DNA of 64,000 nt from Aeromicrobium chenweiae (GCF_003065605.1 NZ_CP026952.1:3038001-3102000), one strand, 5' to 3'. Shown: positions 40,778 through 49,484, counted from the stretch's first letter. A program made the numbers and translations. The notes: a model not told the origin generated them from the letters alone.

Positions 40778-43612
40778 TCAGCGCGCCGTCGCGGAGTCCA
40801 GCACCTGGGCGAGGTGGACGGCCTGGACGGCCGCGAGGTCGTCCAGCTGCGTGCGGCAGGAGAAGCCGTCGGCGACCACCAGGGCACCCGCCGGCGCGTT
40901 GCGCACGGCCGGCATCAGTTGCTGCTCGGCGACCGCCACGGACACCTCGTAGTGGCCCTTCTCGACGCCGAAGTTGCCCGCGAGCCCGCAGCATCCCGAG
41001 ACCCGGTCGATCGTGGCGCCGGTCGCGGTCATGACGGCCAGGTCCGCCTCGAACCCCAGCACGGACGCCTGGTGGCAGTGCGGCTGCACCACGAGCGTCG
41101 TGCCCGTGAGGTCCGGCGGCCGCCAGCCCTCGGTCCGCTGCAGCAGCTCCGAGAGCGTGAAGACGCCCTGGGCGACCTCGACGGCACGCGGGTCGTCCAC
41201 CAGCTCGACGGCGTCGGAGCGCAGGACCGCGAGGCACGACGGCTCCAGGCCCACGACGGGCACGCCCGCCGCGACGTACGGGTGCAGCTGCTCGATCGCC
41301 CGGCCGATCATCGTGCGAGCGGTGTCGAGCTGTCCGGTCGTGATCCAGGTGAGCCCGCAGCACTGCGGGCGACCGAGCACCTCGACGTCGTACCCGGCGC
41401 CGTCGAGCACACGGAGCGCAGCCTGTCCCCCGTCGGTCGAGAAGTACTCGGTGAACGAGTCCGCCCAGATGACGACGCGCGGCCGGTCGTCCGTGCGGAC
41501 CGGCCGAGCGGTGCGCGAGAAGCGCCGGGTCGCGAACGCCGGCAGGCTGCGACGCTGGTCCACCCCGGCCACCCAGCGGGCGACCGAGCGCAGCCCGGGC
41601 GTGCGCAGGCCCAGGTTGGCGAGCCAGGCCACGGGCGCGGTGACCCTGGCCCAGAACGGCAGCCGGCCGAGGACGTAGTGGCTGCGGGGACGCAGGCGCC
41701 CCTCGTACGACTGGTGCAGGACCTCGGACTTGTAGGAGGCCATGTCGGTGCCGGTGGGGCAGTCGTTGAGGCAGCCCTTGCACGCGAGGCAGAGGTCCAG
41801 CGCCTCGTGCACCTCGGGCGCCCGGAAGCCGCCCGTGACCAGACGTCCGTCGATCATCTCCTGCAGGACGCGGGCACGCCCCCGGGTCGAGTCCTTCTCC
41901 TCGCGGGTGGCCTGGAAGGACGGGCACATGACCCCGTTCGAGCCTGCGTTGTCGGCGATGCACTTGCCGACGCCCGTGCACCGGTGCACGGCCTTGCCGA
42001 GGTCGCCGTCGTCGTGCAGCAGGCGCAGGCCGAGGCGGCGCGACAGGTGCTCGCGGCCCGGGGAGTGGATCGACTCGGGCCCGCGCAGGTCGGCGTCGAC
42101 GGCGGCCGGCCGCACGAGCACGCCGGGGTTGAGCAGGTCGTCGGGGTCGAGGACGGCCTTGACCTGCTCGAACAGGCTGATCGCCTCGCCGGAGTACATC
42201 AGCGGCAGCAGCTCGGATCGGGCCCGCCCGTCCCCGTGCTCGCCCGACAGCGACCCGCCGAGGCTCGCGACCTGGGTCGCGGCGTCGGTGAGGAACCGCC
42301 GGAAGACCTGGTGCCCGCCCTCGGCGTCCAGGGGGAAGTCGATCCGGATGTGGACGCAGCCGTCACCGAAGTGCCCGTACGGGACCCCGTCCAGGTCGTT
42401 CTCGCGCAGCAGCGCGTCGAGCTCGCGCAGGTAGCGGCCGAGCTTCTCCGGCGGCACCGCGGCGTCCTCCCAGCCCGACAGCGCCTTGCCGGGCAGGGTG
42501 CGGGTCGCGAGGCCCGCGCCCTCCTCGCGGATGCGCCACAGCACGGCCTGCTCGCCGCCGTCCGTGACGACCCGGTGGTCGAGCGCGGACGCGGCTCGCG
42601 CCGCCTGGGCGACCGTGTCGGCGATCTCGGCCGGCACCTCGCCGGAGATCTCCACGAAGAGCCAGCCCTGACCCCGCGGGAGGTCGGGGACGGTGCCCCG
42701 GTGGGTGCGGTAGACGTCCACGATCCTCGAGTCCAGGCCCTCGCACGCGGTGGGCCCGAACGGGAGCAGCGCCGGGACGTCGTCGGCGGCCTCGGCCATC
42801 GAGGCGTACCCGAGCACGAGCACCTGGCGGTGCGGCGGGTCCTGCACGAGCCGCACCGTGGTGGACGTCATCGTGGCCAGCGTCCCCTCGGTGCCGGCCA
42901 TGAACCTCGCGACGTCGAAGCCGTTCTCGGGCAGCAGGTGCTCGAGGCTGTAGCCGGACACCTGGCGCCCGAACGTGCCCAGCTCGGTCCGCACCGTCGA
43001 GAGGTTCGCGCCCACCAGGGACCGCAGGTCGTCGAGGGTCGAGGACGGGGTGGCGCTCGCGCCGTGGCCGAGCGTCAGCTCCTCGCCCCGCATCGTCACG
43101 ACGTCGAGGCCGACCACGTTGTCGGCCGTGCGGCCGTACGCCAGCGCGCGCGACCCGCACGCGTTGTTGCCGATCATGCCGCCCACGGTGCACCGCGTGT
43201 GCGTCGACGGATCGGGGCCGAACCGCAGCCCCAGGGGCGTGGCCGCCTTCTGCAGCACCGCGTGGACCGTGCCCGGCTCGACGCGGGCGGTCCGGGCCTC
43301 GACATCGATGTCCAGGACCCGGTTGAGGTGGCGGGTGAAGTCCAGGACGACACCGGGACCGACGGCATTGCCCGCGATCGACGTGCCGGCGCCGCGGGAC
43401 GTCAGGGGCACCCCGGTCGTCCGGCACGCGGCGACGGTCGCCAGCACCTCCTCGGTGCTGCGCGGGCGCACCACGACCCGCGGGACGACGCGGTACAGCG
43501 AGGCGTCCGTGCTGTAGAGGGCGCGGGTGAGCGTCGAGTCGTCGACGTCCGCGACGCCGAGGCGCCCGAGCTCGGCGACGACGTCGGTCGTCGTCGCGTC
43601 CGTGATCGTCAC
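40778..43612 (-). CDS. FAD- and iron-sulfur-containing D-2-hydroxyacid dehydrogenase (D-2-hydroxyglutarate/lactate type)
   Basis: 944 aa. Residues 1-500: FAD_binding_4 domain (VVVRPRSTEEVLATVAACR, PLTSRGAGTSIAGNAVGPG) and FAD-oxidase C domain (GEHGDGRARSELLPLMYSG). Residues 530-640: two 4Fe-4S motifs (CTGVGKCIADNAGSNGVMCP and CLACKGCLNDCPTG). Residues 700-930: CCG domain (RPQCCGLTWITTG and SGCCGLAGNFGVEKGH). This layout is that of GlcD-GlpC fusion enzymes that oxidise D-2-hydroxy acids and pass electrons to the quinone pool. It overlaps the transhydrogenase gene by 4 bases (ATGA), which points to D-2-hydroxyglutarate as substrate (inference). Confidence 0.9.
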   Translation of the reverse strand: MTITDATTTDVVAELGRLGVADVDDSTLTRALYSTDASLYRVVPRVVVRPRSTEEVLATVAACRTTGVPLTSRGAGTSIAGNAVGPGVVLDFTRHLNRVLDIDVEARTARVEPGTVHAVLQKAATPLGLRFGPDPSTHTRCTVGGMIGNNACGSRALAYGRTADNVVGLDVVTMRGEELTLGHGASATPSSTLDDLRSLVGANLSTVRTELGTFGRQVSGYSLEHLLPENGFDVARFMAGTEGTLATMTSTTVRLVQDPPHRQVLVLGYASMAEAADDVPALLPFGPTACEGLDSRIVDVYRTHRGTVPDLPRGQGWLFVEISGEVPAEIADTVAQAARAASALDHRVVTDGGEQAVLWRIREEGAGLATRTLPGKALSGWEDAAVPPEKLGRYLRELDALLRENDLDGVPYGHFGDGCVHIRIDFPLDAEGGHQVFRRFLTDAATQVASLGGSLSGEHGDGRARSELLPLMYSGEAISLFEQVKAVLDPDDLLNPGVLVRPAAVDADLRGPESIHSPGREHLSRRLGLRLLHDDGDLGKAVHRCTGVGKCIADNAGSNGVMCPSFQATREEKDSTRGRARVLQEMIDGRLVTGGFRAPEVHEALDLCLACKGCLNDCPTGTDMASYKSEVLHQSYEGRLRPRSHYVLGRLPFWARVTAPVAWLANLGLRTPGLRSVARWVAGVDQRRSLPAFATRRFSRTARPVRTDDRPRVVIWADSFTEYFSTDGGQAALRVLDGAGYDVEVLGRPQCCGLTWITTGQLDTARTMIGRAIEQLHPYVAAGVPVVGLEPSCLAVLRSDAVELVDDPRAVEVAQGVFTLSELLQRTEGWRPPDLTGTTLVVQPHCHQASVLGFEADLAVMTATGATIDRVSGCCGLAGNFGVEKGHYEVSVAVAEQQLMPAVRNAPAGALVVADGFSCRTQLDDLAAVQAVHLAQVLDSATAR

Positions 43613-44898
43613 CAGATCTCCAACGACTGCTCGAGAATGGTCGCCACGGCGTCCTCGGTGACCTCCAGCGGCGCGGTCGCGAGCAGCCGCTGCTGCTTCA
43701 TGGTGCCCTCGACGAGCGAGTTCACGTCACCCTCGCCGTACCCGACCGCGCCGATGCCGGACGGGATGCCGACGTCACGCATGATCGCGGCCAGCACCTG
43801 CGGCAGGAACTCGGCCGGGTCGTCGGGACGCTGGGCGGTCGGGTCGAGCAGCTCCGCGGCGCGGACGTGCCGCTCCGGGGCGGCCTGGAACGTGTGGCGG
43901 AACGCAGCGGGCGCGGTCAGCGAGACGGCCATGCCGTGCGGGACCATCGCGTGGTCCGCGTCGTACCCCTCGGGCCGGAAGTCGCGGACCTGCCCCGCGA
44001 TCGGGTACGCGTTGGCGTGCGGGATGTGGACGCCGGCGTTGCCGAAGCCCAGACCGGCGAACGTCGCGGCCATCGCGACCTCGGTGCGCGCCGCGAGGTC
44101 GTCACCGTGGTGCACCGCGGTCCGGAACGAGCCGGCCATGAGGCTGAGCGCCTTCTCCGACCACATGTCGGCGATCGGGTTGGAGCCGCAGTACGGCACC
44201 CGCTCGTGCGGCTGCTTGTGCTCGTACGAGGCGAAGGGTCGCGCGGTGTAGCTCTCCAGCGCGTGGCACAGGATGTCCAGGCCGGACGCCGCCGTGACCC
44301 CCGCCGGCTGGGTCAGCGTCAGCTCGGGGTCGACGACCGCGAACGCGGGACGCAGCCGGGCGTGGGAGATGCCGGTCTTCACATGCTGGCTGACCACGTC
44401 GAGCACGCAGATCGTCGTGCTCTCGCTGCCGGTGCCCGTCGTGGTGGGCACCGCGATCAGGGGCAGCAGCGGGTTCTTCGGCGCGCGCGCCCGGCCGACG
44501 GGCGCGTTGACGTAGTCCATCAGCTCACCGTCGTTGGTCGTGAGCAGGTTGACCGCCTTGGCGGTGTCGATCGCACTGCCTCCGCCGATCGCGACGATCG
44601 CGTCGAAGGGTCCCTCCGCGCGACCGAACGCGATGGCCTCCTCGAGGCTGCCGTCGGTCGGCTCGACCCGCGCGCGGTCGAACACGACTGTCTCGATGGA
44701 CGCCGCCCGCAAGGACTCGGCGATCTCACCGGGGGTGCCGGTCGCGGCGACGCCCGGGTCGGTCACCACGAGCACGCGGCGCGCCTCGAGCTGCGTCAGG
44801 TCGTGGGCCAGCTCGTGCCGGGCGCCGATGCCGAACTTGAGTCCCGGTGCCCCGTACGTGAAGACCGTCTCGGGGTGGCTGGGCTGGAATCCTGGCAT
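43609..44898 (-). CDS. Hydroxyacid-oxoacid transhydrogenase (iron-containing alcohol dehydrogenase family, ADHFE1-like)
   Basis: 429 aa. Fe-ADH fold with GGGSAIDTAKAVNLLTTN, VPTTTGTGSESTTICVLD and the metal-binding HALESYTARP and GVHIPHANAYPIAG histidines. The start ETVFTYGAPGLKFGIGAR and the long C-terminal region after MVPHGMAVSLTAPAAFR are characteristic of HOT, which oxidises 4-hydroxybutyrate to succinic semialdehyde while reducing 2-oxoglutarate to D-2-hydroxyglutarate. It lies between the GntR gene (39-base gap) and the FAD/FeS dehydrogenase (4-base overlap). Confidence 0.88.
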   Translation of the reverse strand: MPGFQPSHPETVFTYGAPGLKFGIGARHELAHDLTQLEARRVLVVTDPGVAATGTPGEIAESLRAASIETVVFDRARVEPTDGSLEEAIAFGRAEGPFDAIVAIGGGSAIDTAKAVNLLTTNDGELMDYVNAPVGRARAPKNPLLPLIAVPTTTGTGSESTTICVLDVVSQHVKTGISHARLRPAFAVVDPELTLTQPAGVTAASGLDILCHALESYTARPFASYEHKQPHERVPYCGSNPIADMWSEKALSLMAGSFRTAVHHGDDLAARTEVAMAATFAGLGFGNAGVHIPHANAYPIAGQVRDFRPEGYDADHAMVPHGMAVSLTAPAAFRHTFQAAPERHVRAAELLDPTAQRPDDPAEFLPQVLAAIMRDVGIPSGIGAVGYGEGDVNSLVEGTMKQQRLLATAPLEVTEDAVATILEQSLEIW

Positions 44899-44937
44899 GT
44901 CGGCTCCTCGGTGCTCGCTTCGCGCCAGACTAGCATG

Positions 44938-45675
44938 CTACTGCGGCGTTGGCGGGTCCGAAGCCGAGCGCCCCGGGACGTACAGGTGCTCCTGCAGCCC
45001 GCGGGACCAGCCGGGGTCGACGACGTCCACGCCCTCGACCGCGACCTGCTCCATCAGCAGCGTCGCGGTGTGCACCAGGTGCTCCTCCATGTGGGCCGCG
45101 GCCGCCCGGGGATCGCGGGTCGAGATCGCCGCGACGATGGGTGCGTGCTCCTCGGCGACGTCCGCCATCGCGCGGGACCGGCTGATCGTCGAGGCCCCTC
45201 GGGCCTGGATCGAGTCGCGCAGCGTCGCGACCTCCGCCTGGAGGCGGGCGTTGCCGGTCGCGGCGCCGATCGCCTGGTGCAGGAGCCGGTCGTGGGCCGT
45301 GAACTCCGCCTCGTCGTCGAGGCCGACGCTCGTGCGCATGGCCTCGAGCTCGGACTCGATCGCCGCGACGGTCCCCGCGTCCGCGTGGGCCGCCGCGTAC
45401 GCCGCCGCGGGGACCTCGATCATGAGGCGCAGCTCGAAGACCTCCCGCACGTCGGCGACCGAGACCCCCCGGATGCGGACGCCGCGGTTGCGCTCGATCG
45501 TGACCAGCCCGATGTCGGCCAGGCGCAGGACCGCCTCGCGCACCGGCGTCCTCGACACCTCGAGCAGATCGGCGAGGCGGTAGATCGAGTGCAGCGAGCC
45601 GGCCGGGAACTCCCCCGCGACGATCGACTCGCGCAAGGAGGCGAAGACCCGATCGGTCGTGGAGACGCGCACCAT
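44938..45675 (-). CDS. GntR family regulator, FadR/FCD type
   Basis: 245 aa from the ATG at 45675. Residues 1-70: winged helix (VFASLRESIVAGEFPAGSLH, LADLLEVSRTPVREAVLRLA). Residues 85-215: all-helical FCD ligand domain with the metal-site Asp and His pattern (HDRLLHQAIG, EEHAPIVAAI, HMEEHLVHTATLL). It heads the three-gene unit regulator-HOT-dehydrogenase and probably controls it in response to a hydroxy or keto acid (inference). A perfect palindrome lies 43 bases upstream. Confidence 0.93.
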   Translation of the reverse strand: MVRVSTTDRVFASLRESIVAGEFPAGSLHSIYRLADLLEVSRTPVREAVLRLADIGLVTIERNRGVRIRGVSVADVREVFELRLMIEVPAAAYAAAHADAGTVAAIESELEAMRTSVGLDDEAEFTAHDRLLHQAIGAATGNARLQAEVATLRDSIQARGASTISRSRAMADVAEEHAPIVAAISTRDPRAAAAHMEEHLVHTATLLMEQVAVEGVDVVDPGWSRGLQEHLYVPGRSASDPPTPQ

Positions 45676-45717
45676 GGTGACTCGCCTTCCCCTCTTGATC
45701 CTCGGCCTTGCGGCGAA

Positions 45718-45727
45718 ACGATATCGT
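45718..45727. promoter_or_regulatory. Palindrome with overlapping divergent -10 elements
   Basis: ACGATATCGT reads the same on both strands and gives a TATCGT -10-like hexamer in each direction, one towards the GntR gene and one towards the lipoprotein gene. It is a candidate operator of the GntR regulator. The sequence does not match the usual tnGTnnnACna form well. Confidence 0.35.
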
Positions 45728-45819
45728 GAGGTGCTGGTGCTCCGGACGGCGTCGACCCGACGCGACCCGACACCCATCTGACCGAAGTCCCACCCGTGGG
45801 CGACGAACAAGGGGAATCG

Positions 45820-46959
45820 ATGAAGTCTCGTGCCGGCCGGATGGCACTCGCGCTCGTCATGCTCAGCGCGGTGGCGGCCTGCACGAGCGAGCCCTCGTCG
45901 CCCGAGCCGGCGCCGACGGCCACCCCGACGCCCAAGGCGACCAAGGCCGCCGACCTGTCCGAGCACGAGTCCGGCCCCGAGAGCCCGATCGCGTACGGCC
46001 TGTACGTCCCGGAGGGTGCGACCCAGCTCGGTCCCCTGTTCCGCTACCGCAGCACCAAGCTGATCGAGGCCTACCGCCCCGAGCTCCAGGCCGCGCAGGC
46101 GCAGAAGGACGCCGAGACGGCCGACAGGATCGCCGAGGACGAGGCCAACGGCACCCCCTCGCCCACCCCGACGCCGACGCCGACGACCCGGCCCAGCCCC
46201 GACTCGTTCAAGCTGCTCGAGGAGCCGCCGCGGCCGGACACCACGATCTCGCTGATGCGCATCGACGGCGACCCGGGCGTGGTCATGCGCCGGATGCTCG
46301 CACAGATGTCCGCCGCGGTCCCCGAGGCGGACGTCCAGATCGACGACCTGTCCGCGTACTGCCGGGCCAAGGACCGCCGCATCACCGGCTGCCAGGCCGT
46401 CGTGCGGGGCGTCACCGACGGCAACCGCGACATCCGGATCACGATGAGCGTCGACCCCGGCAAGCTCTCGACCCGCACGGCCCCGCCGGCCGCCCTGACG
46501 CGCCCGGTGATGCAGGTCGTCGCCGAGTACGTCGGCGACCCGCGCGCCGGACAGCTGGCCCGTGACACCGGGTCCCTGAACGACGTCCCGGACGTCGACC
46601 CGGACGCCGAGGGCTCGGGCCTGATCTGGCCCAAGATGGACGAGGACGCACCGCTGACGACCAAGCTGGTCAACGGCTGGACCGTGCCGACCGACGCGAC
46701 CCTGCTGCTGAGCAGCTTCACGCCGCAGTTCGCCGCCGTCACCACAGCGCGCGCCATGGAGGCCGACCAGATCGCCGAGCAGTTCGCCCTGAGGAACAGC
46801 CCCGACGGCCGGGTCACCAAGGACGTCACCGAGGATCTCAACTCGGTCAGCACGATGTACGCCGTGCGCACCAAGAACGGCTCGATCGCCCGCGCGGTCT
46901 ACATCCTGTCAGCGCGCGGAAACTACACCGCGCTGTTCTACACGCCGCGCGCGAACTGA
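45820..46959 (+). CDS. Lipoprotein of unknown function
   Basis: 379 aa from the ATG at 45820, with gggga as ribosome binding site. Signal peptide with lipobox (ALVMLSAVAAC, Cys21), then a Pro/Thr/Ala linker. A second Pro/Thr spacer (PSPTPTPTPTTRPSPD) splits the protein near residue 115-130, followed by a domain of about 230 residues with two Cys (YCRAKDRRITGCQAVVRG) that might form a disulfide. No known enzyme motif was recognised. Its 3' end overlaps the convergent NUDIX gene by 22 bases. Confidence 0.8.
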   Translation: MKSRAGRMALALVMLSAVAACTSEPSSPEPAPTATPTPKATKAADLSEHESGPESPIAYGLYVPEGATQLGPLFRYRSTKLIEAYRPELQAAQAQKDAETADRIAEDEANGTPSPTPTPTPTTRPSPDSFKLLEEPPRPDTTISLMRIDGDPGVVMRRMLAQMSAAVPEADVQIDDLSAYCRAKDRRITGCQAVVRGVTDGNRDIRITMSVDPGKLSTRTAPPAALTRPVMQVVAEYVGDPRAGQLARDTGSLNDVPDVDPDAEGSGLIWPKMDEDAPLTTKLVNGWTVPTDATLLLSSFTPQFAAVTTARAMEADQIAEQFALRNSPDGRVTKDVTEDLNSVSTMYAVRTKNGSIARAVYILSARGNYTALFYTPRAN

Positions 46960-47399
46960 GCCGCGTGCTCCAGCGCGTGCACGACCATAGGCAGCACCGG
47001 GCCCACGGCTGAGCCCACCTGATCGATCGGGATCCAGGCCGCGACGTCGGTCGTGCCGCCGACCTCCACGACGTGCGGCTCGATCGTCGTGTCCACCTCG
47101 ACCGCGTAGAGCAGGTGGACGCCGTGGTAGTCCTCGTACTGGTCGCCCCGCCCAAGGGCCACCACGTGCGTGTCGTGGACGTCCACGAGCCGCGACGACA
47201 GGGCCACCAGCCCGGTCTCCTCGTGGAGCTCCCGCACCACGGCGTCGTGCGGCGACTCGCCGTGGTCGACCCCTCCGCCGGGCAGCGTCCACGAGCCGGC
47301 CGGGTAGCCGACGGACGAGATCCGCGTCAGCAGGATGCGGCCCTCGTGCAGCACGACGGCGTACGCCCCCAGGCGCTGCGTACGTGACGGTTCGGGCAC
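46938..47399 (-). CDS. NUDIX hydrolase
   Basis: 153 aa with a GTG start. The complete Nudix box is present (GGVDHGESPHDAVVRELHEE followed by TGLV), so the Mg-binding glutamates are there. The fold around it (AYAVVLHEGRILLTRISSVG, WTLPGG) is normal. The substrate of this MutT-like protein (nucleotide sugar, dinucleotide or oxidised nucleotide) cannot be told. Confidence 0.92.
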   Translation of the reverse strand: MPEPSRTQRLGAYAVVLHEGRILLTRISSVGYPAGSWTLPGGGVDHGESPHDAVVRELHEETGLVALSSRLVDVHDTHVVALGRGDQYEDYHGVHLLYAVEVDTTIEPHVVEVGGTTDVAAWIPIDQVGSAVGPVLPMVVHALEHAAQFARGV

Positions 47400-47447
47400 A
47401 GGTCCTCCACAGGTCGGATTGGTCTCAGGCTATTAGAGTCAGCAGGG

Positions 47448-48608
47448 ATGAGTGCCCTTGACCCGCTGCCCGTGGCCACCGCTCCACCGAAGGAGCGCGT
47501 GGCGTACCTCGACAACGCCCGGTACTGGGTGATGCTGCTGGTCGTCATCGGCCACTCCCTCACCGAGTACGTCGTGATGGACTCCGCGAAGGGCGTCTAC
47601 ACGTGGATCTACCTGTTCCACATGCCGTTCTTCATCCTCATCTCGGGCTACACGGCCCGGCACTACATCGGGGACTTCCGCCAGATCCGGCGCATCGTCA
47701 GCACGCTCATCGTCCCGTACCTGCTGGTCGAGACGAGCCTGCAGCTCCTCACCAGGCACTACGACGGCGAGCCCAAGACGTTGATGATCCTGTCGCCGCA
47801 GTGGCTCGGCTGGTTCCTCGCGGCCCTGTTCCTGTGGCGCATCACGACGCCGATCTGGCGTGCGCTGAAGTACCCGATCACCACGTCGATCGTCATCTCG
47901 CTGCTCGCCGGGCTGATCGAGATCCCCAACGTCCTGGCGCTTCCGAAGGTGCTGGCCCTGCTGCCGTTCTGGGTCATCGGGCTGCACATGAACCGTGAGC
48001 TCTTCATGAAGCTGGGCGACTGGCGGATCCGGGCCGCCTCGGTGGTCGCGCTCGTGGTCGCCTTCATCTTCTGCCAGCTGTACTCGGCGGACTGGACGAC
48101 CCAGTGGCTGCTCTGGAAGGACCGCTACGACGAGGCGCCCCTGGACGCCACAGCGTGGGAGGGCATGACCACCCGTGGCGAGCTGCTGCTCGTGGGCGCG
48201 GTGCTGACCTTCGCGACGCTCTCGCTGATCCCCCGCTCCCGTTCGATCACGACCGTCCTGGGCGGGCGTACGTTCTACTGCTACCTGCTGCACGGCTACA
48301 TCATCATCCTGCTCGACCGCGAGCTGGACCTGTGGCAGAGGTTCGAGGAGTACGGGGCGTGGGCGGTGATCGGCTTCATGGTCGCAGCCGTCGTCGTGGC
48401 GAACCTGCTCATGACCAAGCCGGTCGCCACCGTCTTCCGCCCCCTGTTCGAGCCCCGGCTGACCTGGCTGTTCCGCGAGGCCGAGCCACCCTCGGTGCGG
48501 GTGCCGGTCGACGCACTCCCGGCCGTCGACGGCTCCTCGCCGACAACCGGCGGCCGGGAGCGCGCCAGCGGCGGCTCCTCGTCCCAGACCTCGGTCCCCG
48601 CCTCGTGA
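47448..48608 (+). CDS. Acyltransferase 3 family membrane protein
   Basis: 386 aa with about ten membrane segments. The start ERVAYLDNARYWVMLLVVIG with the active-site His (IGHSL) and YLFHMPFFILISGYTAR place it in the OafA/YrhL-like family, which O-acylates sugars, peptidoglycan or antibiotics across the membrane. The C-terminal 45 residues are a Ser/Gly-rich cytosolic tail. A -10-like TAGAGT (47434-47439) lies only eight bases before the ATG, so the message may be nearly leaderless. The stop overlaps the cutinase start (GTGA). Confidence 0.88.
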   Translation: MSALDPLPVATAPPKERVAYLDNARYWVMLLVVIGHSLTEYVVMDSAKGVYTWIYLFHMPFFILISGYTARHYIGDFRQIRRIVSTLIVPYLLVETSLQLLTRHYDGEPKTLMILSPQWLGWFLAALFLWRITTPIWRALKYPITTSIVISLLAGLIEIPNVLALPKVLALLPFWVIGLHMNRELFMKLGDWRIRAASVVALVVAFIFCQLYSADWTTQWLLWKDRYDEAPLDATAWEGMTTRGELLLVGAVLTFATLSLIPRSRSITTVLGGRTFYCYLLHGYIIILLDRELDLWQRFEEYGAWAVIGFMVAAVVVANLLMTKPVATVFRPLFEPRLTWLFREAEPPSVRVPVDALPAVDGSSPTTGGRERASGGSSSQTSVPAS

Positions 48609-49375
48609 CCCGGCGGCTGAGCCAGCTCGCCGCCGCCACTGCCACCGCCCTGCTGCTCGGTGGCTGCCTCGCGGGCACGGCCGGGGGCACCCGGTCCACC
48701 GACCGACCGCTGCTGGTCGACGACAGGTGCGCCGACCTGGTGGTCGTGGCGGCGCGGGGGTCGACCCAGGACCCCGATCGCAACCTGGGCGTCGGCACCG
48801 AGGTCAGGATGACGGTCCACGAGCTCGCACGGCGGCTGCACCGTCGCTCGGACACCACGGTGCGCGTCGAGCCGATCCGCTACGACGCGACGAAGACGTC
48901 CACCCTCGCCGACTACCAGGAGCACGTCGCCGAGGGTGCGCGGATGATGACCAGCCGGCTGCGCGGGCTGGTCCGCAGGTGCCCCGACAGCCGCTTCGCC
49001 CTGGTCGGCTTCAGCCAGGGCGCCCAGGTCGTGCACACGGCGGTCGCGGACGTGCCGGCCGCCCTGGCCGACCGGGTCGCGCTCGTCGCGATGATCGCCG
49101 ACCCGCGCCACAACCCCGACGACGACATCGCGCGCTACGGCTACGCGGCGAAGCCGGTCACGGGCAACGGACGTCTGGGAACCGGCTCCCCCGTCGACCC
49201 GGACGTCCGCCGGGCCACCATCGCCCTGTGCGTCCAGGGCGACGAGATCTGCAACGACGAGGGAACCCCGGGCGGTCCCCCGTCGGCCACTCACCGGACC
49301 TTCTACGAGAAGCCCTCCACGGCCAAGGCGACCGCGAAGCAGCTCGACCGGGTCCTGCGCCGCAACGGCGTCTGA
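48605..49375 (+). CDS. Cutinase-family serine esterase, putative lipoprotein
   Basis: 256 aa from the GTG at 48605, which overlaps the acyltransferase stop by 4 bases. The signal peptide ends in a lipobox (ATALLLGGC, Cys21). Cutinase core: DLVVVAARGSTQ (oxyanion side), nucleophile Ser in FALVGFSQGAQVVH, catalytic Asp in CVQGDEIC and His in SATHRTFYE. Homologues in Actinobacteria are esterases or phospholipases. Coupling to an acyltransferase suggests the pair adds and removes acyl groups on one envelope glycan or lipid (inference). Confidence 0.9.
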   Translation: MTRRLSQLAAATATALLLGGCLAGTAGGTRSTDRPLLVDDRCADLVVVAARGSTQDPDRNLGVGTEVRMTVHELARRLHRRSDTTVRVEPIRYDATKTSTLADYQEHVAEGARMMTSRLRGLVRRCPDSRFALVGFSQGAQVVHTAVADVPAALADRVALVAMIADPRHNPDDDIARYGYAAKPVTGNGRLGTGSPVDPDVRRATIALCVQGDEICNDEGTPGGPPSATHRTFYEKPSTAKATAKQLDRVLRRNGV

Positions 49376-49436
49376 CGGCGGAGTCCCAGGACATCGCTGG
49401 GGCCCGCGACGAACCCATCCCCACCATAGTGACCCT

Positions 49437-49454
49437 GCGTCACTATAGTGACGC
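49437..49454. promoter_or_regulatory. Perfect 18-bp palindrome, operator of the MNT/HEPN-like module
   Basis: GCGTCACTATAGTGACGC is a perfect palindrome. The half-site ATAGTG occurs again just upstream (49426-49431) and downstream (49463-49468). It lies directly in front of the MNT gene, where a -35 would be, so a bound protein would block the promoter. The MNT protein has a winged helix and is the best candidate binder. Confidence 0.65.
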
Positions 49455-49472
49455 AAAGACACAATAGTGGCA

Positions 49473-49478
49473 TACAGT
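49473..49478 (+). promoter_or_regulatory. -10 element of the MNT gene (leaderless type)
   Basis: TACAGT sits at -12 to -7 of the ATG at 49485, so the transcript should start at the start codon. No ribosome binding site is present. This supports ATG 49485 over the GTG at 49467. Confidence 0.5.
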
Positions 49479-49484
49479 GTCGGC

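Noticed and set aside
40814..44251. 1145-codon open frame opposite the FAD/FeS dehydrogenase and transhydrogenase genes
   Set aside because: The minus-strand genes have complete motifs; the plus-strand product is low-complexity His/Arg/Gly sequence.
44931..44940. Palindrome TAGCATGCTA between the GntR gene and the transhydrogenase gene as GntR operator
   Set aside because: It overlaps the GntR stop codon, and its sequence differs from the palindrome in front of the GntR gene, so there is no common operator.
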